From Petrimonas sulfuriphila (GTDB lineage Bacteria > Bacteroidota > Bacteroidia > Bacteroidales > Dysgonomonadaceae): a stretch of 64,000 nucleotides of DNA. This document shows, piece after piece, positions 26,996-34,209 of the stretch. The position numbers were made by a program, and so were the translations under genes. Within the stretch, counting starts at the first letter, position 1, and each line of letters starts with the position of its first letter. The stretch lies in NCBI RefSeq assembly GCF_051201015.1, contig NZ_JBPEHI010000005.1. One strand, written 5' to 3'. Below the pieces are notes generated by a model. The model saw only the letters and a program-made list of their open reading frames with translations. It had not been told where the DNA came from and did not search any database.

Positions 26996-28510
26996 TTACA
27001 GCTGTGATTGATCCATTAATTTTTTCCCTTTTTCGATGGCTTCATCGATGGTGCCCACATTCAGGAAAGCCATTTCAGGATACGAGTCAAGTTCGCCGTT
27101 GAGGATCATAGTAAATCCCCGGATAGTCTCATCAATGGGAACCATTACTCCGGGTTGTCCCGTGTATTGTGCTGCCATGAAGAAAGGTTGGGAGAGGAAG
27201 CGCTGCACTTTCCGGGCACGGTTTACTGTAATCCGGTCTTCATCCGAAAGTTCTTCCATCCCCAGGATGGAGATAATGTCCTGAAGTTCCTTGTAACGTT
27301 GCAGAAGTTGTTTTACGCGCATGGCCGTTTTGTAGTGATTCTCTCCCACGATAAGCGGATCCAGGATACGCGAAGATGACTCCAGAGGATCAACAGCCGG
27401 ATAGATGCCAAGCGACGAAATCTTACGGCTCAGCACGGTGGTGGCATCCAGGTATGAGAAAGTGGTTGCCGGAGCCGGATCGGTAAGGTCATCCGCCGGA
27501 ACATATACAGCCTGTACCGACGTGATAGAGCCCTGTTTGGTAGATGTGATACGTTCTTGCAGCAGGCCCATTTCTGTTGCCAGTGTAGGTTGATAGCCTA
27601 CTGCTGAAGGCATTCGTCCGAGTAGGGCTGAAACTTCAGAACCGGCCTGCACAAACCGGAAGATATTGTCGATGAAAAGGAGGATGTCGTTGCCTTCACC
27701 CGATTGGTCACGAAACGATTCGGCAATACTGAGTCCCGACAGCGCTACCGATGCCCGGGCACCGGGAGGTTCGTTCATCTGTCCGAAAACCAATGTGGCT
27801 TGTGACTTCCTTAGTTCGTTGTAATCTACTTTGCTCAAATCCCAATTCCCTTCGTCCATGCTTTTTTTAAACTCTTCGCCGTAACGGATCACCCCCGAAT
27901 CGATCATTTCGCGCAAAAGATCATTCCCTTCGCGCGTGCGTTCTCCCACCCCGGCAAAAATGGAATATCCGCTGTAACCTTTGGCAATGTTGTTGATCAA
28001 CTCCATGATCAGCACGGTTTTGCCAACACCAGCTCCGCCGAAAAGTCCTATCTTCCCGCCTTTCAGATACGGTTGAAGCAGGTCAATTACTTTTATTCCT
28101 GTGGAGAGAATTTCCTGATTTGTAGTCAGGTCTTCGAACTTGGGAGAAGGACGGTGAATGGGGTAAGCTCCGGAGTGGTCGAGCGGTTTCAATTCATCTA
28201 TAGTTTCACCTATCACGTTCATCAGACGCCCTTTCACCTGCTCTCCTACAGGCATGCTGATCGGTTGTCCCAATGCTTTCACTTCTGTCCCGCGCCGTAA
28301 TCCGTCTGTGGTATCCATGGCCACGGTACGGACCGTAAACTCGCCAATGTGCTGTTGTACTTCCAGTATTAATTTCTGTCCGTTGTCTCTGGTGACGGAA
28401 AGTGCGTCTTGAAGTGCGGGGAGCTGCAACTCTTTTGATTTTTTCAGATCGAAGTATACGTCAACTACTGGCCCGATAATTTGTGATATATATCCAATAA
28501 GATGAGTCAT
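26996..28510 (-). CDS. atpD: ATP synthase F1 beta subunit
   Basis: This 504-residue catalytic subunit has the P-loop GGAGVGKTVLIMELI near residue 160, the catalytic glutamate in GVGERTREGNDL and the signature PAVDPLESSSRIL. The start MTHLIGYISQIIGP at 28510 is chosen because the family begins there; 15 codons further upstream are unlikely to be translated. It is the first gene of the operon. A -7 box TATATTTG on the minus strand lies at 28545-28552, with TTTG 14 bases upstream, a short spacing. Confidence 0.98.
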   Translation of the reverse strand: MTHLIGYISQIIGPVVDVYFDLKKSKELQLPALQDALSVTRDNGQKLILEVQQHIGEFTVRTVAMDTTDGLRRGTEVKALGQPISMPVGEQVKGRLMNVIGETIDELKPLDHSGAYPIHRPSPKFEDLTTNQEILSTGIKVIDLLQPYLKGGKIGLFGGAGVGKTVLIMELINNIAKGYSGYSIFAGVGERTREGNDLLREMIDSGVIRYGEEFKKSMDEGNWDLSKVDYNELRKSQATLVFGQMNEPPGARASVALSGLSIAESFRDQSGEGNDILLFIDNIFRFVQAGSEVSALLGRMPSAVGYQPTLATEMGLLQERITSTKQGSITSVQAVYVPADDLTDPAPATTFSYLDATTVLSRKISSLGIYPAVDPLESSSRILDPLIVGENHYKTAMRVKQLLQRYKELQDIISILGMEELSDEDRITVNRARKVQRFLSQPFFMAAQYTGQPGVMVPIDETIRGFTMILNGELDSYPEMAFLNVGTIDEAIEKGKKLMDQSQL

Positions 28511-28691
28511 AATGTATAAATAAAGAGGAGGAAACCTAATTCTACAAATATACAAAATATATCCGACAAAACCTTTTTTAATTCATAGCAACGGTAATTG
28601 CCTTGTGTACCAACTGCGTTGATTGCTTATTTATTTGTACGTTGTTGCCCGTTAGCAACAAAACGGATGCACTTGTGGATTATTTAGTTTG

Positions 28692-29279
28692 TTAATCCGG
28701 ATTGCGTCTTAAAAGAGCCAAGAGAGAAGCAGACATTTTCCCGATGTTCTCTGTCAGGTTAAACTTGAATTTATTGAACTTCCAATTAAACATGTGCAGT
28801 TTAAAGGTGGCCAATGATATCATCGTTAAATCGCTTGATGCAACGGACTGAATAAAGGTTCCTTGTTTTTGGCCTTCTTGGAGAATTTGCTCCAGATGGC
28901 TACTTGTAAGGGTCATTAAACCAGATATTTCGTTATTTATCTTATCACTTTCGTCCATTAATCCTTCCGAAAATACCGTAACCACGAAATATGGATTTTC
29001 TTTAAAATAGAGGCTAAGTCTAGTGAAGAATATTACAAAATCTTTTTCTACATCGCCGGTTTTTGTCAGGTTACTTAATATTTTGCTGATATTGGTTTTT
29101 AAATATTTAAGCATCATAATAATAATCTCTTCTTTGCTCGAAAAATGCCTGTAAATAGCGCCTTCAGAGAACTGCATTTCTTTTGCGAGATTTTTAATCG
29201 TTAGCCCGTTAGCTCCCGAAGCAGTAAGAATTTTTCCGGTTGCTTCAATAATTTCCAGTTGTCTTGGCGTAATTTCCAT
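28692..29279 (-). CDS. TetR/AcrR family transcriptional regulator
   Basis: This 195-residue regulator has an N-terminal helix-turn-helix (about 5-50; LTIKNLAKEMQFSEGAIYRHFSSKEEI) and a C-terminal ligand domain of about 140 residues. The start at 29279 (MEITPRQLEII) is chosen because a -7 box lies at 29317-29324, inside the longer possible frame. It stands alone between the atp operon and a divergent ECF sigma gene; its target is not obvious. Confidence 0.88.
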   Translation of the reverse strand: MEITPRQLEIIEATGKILTASGANGLTIKNLAKEMQFSEGAIYRHFSSKEEIIIMMLKYLKTNISKILSNLTKTGDVEKDFVIFFTRLSLYFKENPYFVVTVFSEGLMDESDKINNEISGLMTLTSSHLEQILQEGQKQGTFIQSVASSDLTMISLATFKLHMFNWKFNKFKFNLTENIGKMSASLLALLRRNPD

Positions 29280-29316
29280 TGTAATAATTATTTGACGGTA
29301 AAAGAGAACATGATTA

Positions 29317-29324
29317 CAAAGATA
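29317..29324 (-). promoter_or_regulatory. -7 box of the TetR gene
   Basis: TATCTTTG on the minus strand matches TAnnTTTG and lies 38 bases upstream of the chosen ATG at 29279. No well-spaced TTTG was found upstream of it. Confidence 0.45.
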
Positions 29325-29495
29325 GATCTTATTTACGATTACCGGTTTTATTTTTAATTGAAATAAGGGGGTAAACACCGTGCGTGACCATTCATCCTAA
29401 GTATAAATATACTTGAATAGCTAAAAATTGTACCTTTACCGTAGGAAAAATTATTTTCCGGTGTCTTATATCTTATTGAATGCTGAAACGAGTAA

Positions 29496-30035
29496 ATGTC
29501 TGACGAACAACTCATACACGAAATAATATCGGGCAATACTTCTGCCTTTAAAATGCTGGTGGAGAAATACCAATTACGGGTATTTCGCACCGTTTTAGGG
29601 TTCGTTCATTCTAAAGAAGATGCCGAGGATATCACCCAGGATATTTTTATGAAAGCGTATCAGTCGCTCGTGTTCTTTAAAGGTGAATCAGAATTTACTA
29701 CATGGCTCTACAGGATTACCGCGAATATGAGCATCAATTTCGTCAATCGAAATCGAAAAAACCGGTTCTTGCAATCCCTCGAAGATATTTTTTACAAGCC
29801 AAGCGGTGAAAAAACGCCATTGGAACAACTGGAAGAGTCGGAACGCGACCAGCGTATCCGTAAAGCAATCGATTCGTTGCCTGAAAAGCAACGAACGGCT
29901 TTTGTCTTAAGTAAATACGAAGAACTGCCTCAGAAAACGATTGCTTCTGTAATGAATATATCGGAAGGTGCCGTTGAGCAACTTTTGCAACGGGCAAAAA
30001 ACAATTTGCAAAAAAAATTAAGCACACATCCGTAG
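29496..30035 (+). CDS. ECF RNA polymerase sigma factor (RpoE-like)
   Basis: This 179-residue ECF sigma factor has region 2 (about 15-85, RVFRTVLGFVHSKEDAEDITQD and FTTWLYRITANMSINFVNR) and region 4 (about 118-170, LPEKQRTAFVLSKYEELPQKTIA). Unlike the sigma factor at 2241 it is not next to FecR and SusC. The next three genes (small membrane protein, Spy/CnrX-like protein, EF-hand protein) look like its own envelope-stress or metal-response operon. The membrane protein after it may be the anti-sigma. Confidence 0.92.
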   Translation: MSDEQLIHEIISGNTSAFKMLVEKYQLRVFRTVLGFVHSKEDAEDITQDIFMKAYQSLVFFKGESEFTTWLYRITANMSINFVNRNRKNRFLQSLEDIFYKPSGEKTPLEQLEESERDQRIRKAIDSLPEKQRTAFVLSKYEELPQKTIASVMNISEGAVEQLLQRAKNNLQKKLSTHP

Positions 30036-30080
30036 GAAATTAAATGTCATCGTGTCTAACTCATTAAACAAACAACAAGA

Positions 30081-30374
30081 ATGAAAACGGAACATCAAAT
30101 AGATGATTTTATCCGACGCGAAAAGCAAACGGAACCTAATCCGTTTTTAAGCAGCCGCGTGATGGCAAACATTGAAAAGTTGCAGAAGCCGGAAGTGAAA
30201 AAAAATCCGGTTTGGCAAGTTGCTGCCGTTTCTGCGAGCGTAGCCGCTGTTGTTTTTTTAGGAATATCAATCGGTAACAGTTATGTTGACAGCACATCGC
30301 CGGAAACGGTTATGAACATCAACGACAGCCAGATGGAAAATTTAGGATATTACAACCTCGAAAATTATGAATAA
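30081..30374 (+). CDS. Small single-helix membrane protein, possible anti-sigma factor
   Basis: This 97-residue protein has a charged cytoplasmic N-terminus (1-45; IDDFIRREKQTEPNPFLSSRVMANIEKL), one transmembrane helix (about 50-70) and a short acidic periplasmic tail. The LSSRVMANIEKL segment resembles the start of other short Bacteroidetes anti-sigma-like proteins. It has no zinc-binding HxxxCxxC motif. It lies 45 bases after the ECF sigma gene and overlaps the next gene by eight bases. Anti-sigma function is inferred from position only. Confidence 0.65.
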   Translation: MKTEHQIDDFIRREKQTEPNPFLSSRVMANIEKLQKPEVKKNPVWQVAAVSASVAAVVFLGISIGNSYVDSTSPETVMNINDSQMENLGYYNLENYE

Positions 30375-30933
30375 GACAAACAAAATACTGTGGTTCGTAA
30401 TAGCATTGCTGGTTATCCTGAATCTGGCAACCATCGGGACCATTTTCTACCATAACAGGCAGAGTAAAGACGACAACCAGGCAATTGTTCTCGATGAAAA
30501 CCGGCCAAACCCCTTGACCGGACGTTTTTTCAGACAGGAACTTGGATTCAATGATGCCCAGATGGAGGTTTTCAGGGAAGCGAACCGCCATTTTCAATAC
30601 GTTGCCAATGATTTGATTTTCGAAATGGACTCACTGAAAAGCGAGATGTTTGAGGAGTTAAACGGGACTCATCCGGACTCAACAAGATTGCATGATTTGT
30701 CGGCTCATTTAGGCAGGCATCATGCCGAACTAAAGAATGTCACCAACGACTTTTACCTGAAAATAAAATCAGTATGCGATTCCTCACAATGCGAGCGTTT
30801 ACAGGGGGCCTTTCTTCCGCTTTTCAGAGACGGGACGGTAGCCAATTTCGGAAGAAGATACAACCGGAACGACAGCATTGGTCGCGGGCAGGAATACAGG
30901 CACAGATACAGGCGCGGTTGGAGATTGCAATAA
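30367..30933 (+). CDS. Spy/CnrX-like periplasmic (membrane-anchored) metal- or stress-sensing protein
   Basis: This 188-residue protein has one N-terminal transmembrane helix (about 7-28) and a helical periplasmic domain. The pattern FFRQELGFNDAQMEVFREANRHF followed by two long helices resembles the LTxxQ-type repeats of the Spy/CpxP/ZraP/CnrX group. Histidines (HLGRHHAEL) could bind metal. The tail is rich in Arg, Tyr and Gly. Such proteins act as periplasmic chaperones or metal sensors that feed into ECF sigma systems, which fits the sigma factor two genes upstream. Confidence 0.7.
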   Translation: MNKTNKILWFVIALLVILNLATIGTIFYHNRQSKDDNQAIVLDENRPNPLTGRFFRQELGFNDAQMEVFREANRHFQYVANDLIFEMDSLKSEMFEELNGTHPDSTRLHDLSAHLGRHHAELKNVTNDFYLKIKSVCDSSQCERLQGAFLPLFRDGTVANFGRRYNRNDSIGRGQEYRHRYRRGWRLQ

Positions 30934-30975
30934 ATAAGATAGAAGCACATAACTAACAATTAAAAATCAGAAAAG

Positions 30976-31341
30976 ATGAAAGCAAAACTTTTTATTTCAG
31001 CTATAGCAGTTGTTTTATCGGTAGGGATGGTAACTGCTCAGAATCAGAATCCGGTCAGAAAAGACACAACAACTTCCACTCAAAACGGACCTGCGTTTGT
31101 GGATAAAGACAACAACGGTGCTTGCGACAATTTTGAGAACGGGACACCGCGAAATCCGAATGCAAACGGAAAACAGCGCCTGCTTGACGGAAGCGGCCGG
31201 GGGATGGGCTTCCGTAACGGAAAAGGCATGCCGCGGCGAGGCCGGGGACAAGGCTGCTGCATAGGGCTTCGCAACGGTAAAGGGAGTGCGGTAAATTTCG
31301 TGGATGCCAATAAAAACGGCATTTGTGACCGCAGGGAATAA
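30976..31341 (+). CDS. Secreted protein with two EF-hand-like calcium-binding loops
   Basis: This 121-residue protein has a signal peptide (1-22, ending MVTAQ). Two perfect 12-residue EF-hand-type loops are visible: DKDNNGACDNFE near residue 39 and DANKNGICDRRE at the very C-terminus; both have D1, D/N3, N5, G6, D9 and E12, and each carries a cysteine at position 8. The middle is basic and glycine-rich (RGMGFRNGKGMPRRGRGQGCC). It is the last gene of the sigma-factor operon. A role in binding divalent metal outside the inner membrane is likely; the exact function is unknown. Confidence 0.75.
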   Translation: MKAKLFISAIAVVLSVGMVTAQNQNPVRKDTTTSTQNGPAFVDKDNNGACDNFENGTPRNPNANGKQRLLDGSGRGMGFRNGKGMPRRGRGQGCCIGLRNGKGSAVNFVDANKNGICDRRE

Positions 31342-31543
31342 ATCACAAAAATCAAAGCACCCGATACCAACATTTAGCCCAATTATGCGAATTTAGTTTG
31401 TACATCAGAAAGCCATTGGGTGTTTGCAGAAAAATTTATTACGCAGGAATGTTGAGTTTCAATTCAAAATACTAAATTTACAGCGTTTTGGCGACACCGT
31501 TTTACCTCAATACAGGAGTATCAAGATTAATTAATCAAAGCCT

Positions 31544-31789
31544 ATGGATATTAGAAAAAACATTGCTGTCAGTGAAAACGGATTTATTTTTAATCCCCTT
31601 ACGGGAGACAGTTTCAGCGTTAATCAGACGGGTGTATTTATTCTCCGTAAAATGAAAGAGGGTGACAGTAATGAAGATATCATGAAGGCACTCCAGGAGG
31701 AATACGAATTAGATACTTACACCGCCGAAAAGGACCTTTACGATTTCTTGTCTTTACTGAAAAGTTACCAGCTGACCGAAAATGAGTAA
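31544..31789 (+). CDS. PqqD-like small protein (RRE fold)
   Basis: This 81-residue protein fits the PqqD family: an N-terminal beta-hairpin containing GFIFNPLTGDSFSVNQTG, then helices (FILRKMKEG, EDIMKALQEEYELD) and AEKDLYDFLSLLKSYQLTENE. PqqD proteins and related RRE domains present a precursor peptide to a modifying enzyme. Here the next gene is an ATP-grasp ligase, overlapping by eight bases, and no radical-SAM enzyme or clear precursor peptide is nearby. The acidic C-terminal end might instead serve as an attachment tail, as in LysW-type carriers, but this is speculation. Confidence 0.75.
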   Translation: MDIRKNIAVSENGFIFNPLTGDSFSVNQTGVFILRKMKEGDSNEDIMKALQEEYELDTYTAEKDLYDFLSLLKSYQLTENE

Positions 31790-32831
31790 AAGAAAAATTA
31801 CCGTCGGGGTAAGCGGACTCAACAATATAGACAGCCCGGGACCCGGGATTCCTGTCATTCGCGCATTGAAGGAAAGCAGTGAATTCGATGTGCGCATTAT
31901 CGGATTCTCGTACGAGACCCTGGAACCGGGAATTTATATGCACGAACTGGTGGACAAAGTGTATCAGTTGCCGTTACCCACCGCAGGATCTTCAATGCTG
32001 AAAGAAAGGCTGCAATATATTGCGGGCATTGAGAAAATAGATGTAATCATTCCCAATTTTGATGCAGAACTGCACAACTTCATCAAGATACAACAGCAAT
32101 TGAAATCGGAGCTGGACATTGCCACGTTTCTGCCTTCTCACGAATCGTTTGAAGAACGACAGAAATCGGAACTGAACAAATTTGGCGAAAAATACAACGT
32201 AAGGGTGCCGAAAAGCCATATGATAAATCAGCTTTCGGAATTGAAAAAACTCGAAGACGATTTGGATTATCCCATGGTTATCAAAGGCAGGTATTACGAC
32301 GCATACGTTGCTTCTTCTCACGAACAGGCAAGCGCTGGTTTTTACAAGATAGTGTCCAAGTGGGGTTACCCGGTGATTGTTCAGGAATTTGTGACCGGAA
32401 CGGAAGTGAACGTCACCGCCATTGGTGATGGGTATGGCAACTGTATCGGTGCCGTGCCGATGCGGAAGCTTTACATCACCGACAAAGGAAAAGCGTGGTC
32501 GGGCATTTCGCTGGAAGATGATACGCTGATGGAAATTACACGCCGGGTGATTGAAAACAGCAAATGGCGCGGTGGCTGCGAGCTGGAGTTTATTAAAACC
32601 AAGAAAGATGAATATTATTTGCTGGAGATGAATCCGCGTTTTCCAGCCTGGGTTTACCTGGCAAACGGATGCGGGCAAAACCACGCCGAAGCATTAGTGA
32701 AAATGGCGCTGGGTGAAGAGGTAAAACCATTTGCCGGATATAAAAGCGGGAAAATGTTCATCCGCTATTCTTACGATATGATTGTGGATATTACGGAATT
32801 TGAAAAAATTTCAACAACGGGGGAAATGTAA
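31782..32831 (+). CDS. ATP-grasp domain ligase
   Basis: This 349-residue cytoplasmic protein has a pre-ATP-grasp Rossmann-like domain (about 1-125, starting KITVGVSGLNNID) and an ATP-grasp fold (about 130-330). Visible motifs are YPMVIKGRYYDAYVA (ATP lysine), VIVQEFVTGTEVNVTAIGDG and CELEFIKTKKDEYYLLEMNPRFPAW, which holds the magnesium-binding Glu and Asn. The enzyme should join a carboxylate to an amine or thiol using ATP. Its overlaps with the PqqD-like gene (eight bases) and the two-base gap to the decarboxylase imply a common pathway, perhaps ligation of an amino acid to a peptide or carrier. Confidence 0.85.
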   Translation: MSKRKITVGVSGLNNIDSPGPGIPVIRALKESSEFDVRIIGFSYETLEPGIYMHELVDKVYQLPLPTAGSSMLKERLQYIAGIEKIDVIIPNFDAELHNFIKIQQQLKSELDIATFLPSHESFEERQKSELNKFGEKYNVRVPKSHMINQLSELKKLEDDLDYPMVIKGRYYDAYVASSHEQASAGFYKIVSKWGYPVIVQEFVTGTEVNVTAIGDGYGNCIGAVPMRKLYITDKGKAWSGISLEDDTLMEITRRVIENSKWRGGCELEFIKTKKDEYYLLEMNPRFPAWVYLANGCGQNHAEALVKMALGEEVKPFAGYKSGKMFIRYSYDMIVDITEFEKISTTGEM

Positions 32832-32833
32832 AG

Positions 32834-34189
32834 ATGAAACCTACCTATGAACGCCCTGTCATTCAAAAACTGAATACGGGCTTACTCAATAAATTCGGCA
32901 GCAGAACCGAGTACACACCCGTAAAACAGATCGATGGTGTTTCCGTAAACAACTTGATGGATCAGTACGGTTCACCCTTGTTTGTGATCAGCGAGAAAAC
33001 CATCCGTCAAACCTATCAACGTGCGTTGAAGGCGTTTAAAATGCGTTACCCGAAAGTGCAGTTTGCCTGGAGCTATAAAACCAACTATCTCGATGCCGTC
33101 TGCAAAGTTTTTCATCAGGAAGGAAGCTGGGCGGAAGTGGTATCAGGATTTGAATACCAAAAAGCGCTACGCAACGGAGTGCCGGGTAACCTTATCATTT
33201 TCAACGGCCCTGATAAATCGGTGGAAGATTTGAAAAAGGCTGTCGAAAACCGTTCGCTTATTCATATCGACCATTTCGATGAACTCTATTCACTTATCGA
33301 GATGCTGGAAGGGACCTCCTACAGCGCACGCGTAGCCATTCGTGTAAATATGGATACGGGTGTTTATCCACAATGGGACAGGTTCGGATTCAATTATGAA
33401 TCCGGACAGGCATGGAATGCTATCATGAAGATTGTGACACAGAAAAATCTCGAACTGGAAGGCCTGCACTGTCACATCGGTACCTATATGCTTACGGCAA
33501 ACGCATATGCGGTTGCTGCCCGGAAAATGTGTGAGTTGGCACAAGCTACGGCAAACACTGCCGGTATTAAAGTCAAGTACCTGGACATGGGTGGCGGATT
33601 TTGTTCTTCGAACACGCTGAAGGGCTCTTACCTGCAGGGTGTTGATGTAATTCCCAATTTTGACGATTATGCCGAGGCTATTGTGAACACCCTTTTGCAT
33701 TTTGGTTTCAAACCCGATGAATTACCCTTGTTGATCCTCGAAACAGGGCGGGCGTTGATCGACGAGGCCGGGTACCTGCTGGGGTCAGTCCTGGCTACGA
33801 AACGTCTGGCTGACAGTAGGCGGGCAACCGTTCTCGATATCGGTGTAAACATCATGTTTACTTCATTCTGGTACAATCATCGGGTATCGCCCGCACAGGA
33901 TTTTACGCAGCATGCCGAAGAAATAGCGCTTTATGGCCCGTTGTGTATGAATATCGATTGCCTTCGTGAAAGTGTGAGCCTGCCTTTGCTGAAGAAGGGT
34001 GACCGTGTGGTGGTTCACGAAGTAGGTGCATACAACATGACACAATGGATGCAGTTTATCACGCTTCGGCCGAATGTAGTTATGATAGACACCACCGGGA
34101 AGGTGCATTTAATCCGGAAAAACGAAACCGTGGAAACTATCGTGGAAAACGAAAACGTACCCGATCACCTAAAGGTTTTCAAGTTGTAA
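32834..34189 (+). CDS. LysA-like fold III PLP-dependent decarboxylase
   Basis: This 451-residue enzyme belongs to the alanine-racemase-type PLP decarboxylases. Lys82 in AWSYKTNYL should bind PLP. Further family motifs are GLHCHIGTYM, YLDMGGGF, LETGRALIDEAGYLLG and VHEVGAYNMTQW. The DapDC active-site motif CESGD appears as CMNID: the cysteine and aspartate are kept but the substrate-contacting glutamate is methionine, so diaminopimelate is an unlikely substrate. It probably decarboxylates another amino acid or an amino-acid conjugate made by the adjacent ATP-grasp enzyme. A housekeeping lysA should exist elsewhere. Confidence 0.85.
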   Translation: MKPTYERPVIQKLNTGLLNKFGSRTEYTPVKQIDGVSVNNLMDQYGSPLFVISEKTIRQTYQRALKAFKMRYPKVQFAWSYKTNYLDAVCKVFHQEGSWAEVVSGFEYQKALRNGVPGNLIIFNGPDKSVEDLKKAVENRSLIHIDHFDELYSLIEMLEGTSYSARVAIRVNMDTGVYPQWDRFGFNYESGQAWNAIMKIVTQKNLELEGLHCHIGTYMLTANAYAVAARKMCELAQATANTAGIKVKYLDMGGGFCSSNTLKGSYLQGVDVIPNFDDYAEAIVNTLLHFGFKPDELPLLILETGRALIDEAGYLLGSVLATKRLADSRRATVLDIGVNIMFTSFWYNHRVSPAQDFTQHAEEIALYGPLCMNIDCLRESVSLPLLKKGDRVVVHEVGAYNMTQWMQFITLRPNVVMIDTTGKVHLIRKNETVETIVENENVPDHLKVFKL

Positions 34190-34209
34190 AGTGTAAAAAG
34201 GATTGGTAA

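Noticed and set aside
31992..32684. 230-codon frame on the minus strand opposite the ATP-grasp gene
   Set aside because: Shadow; the plus-strand frame has all ATP-grasp motifs.
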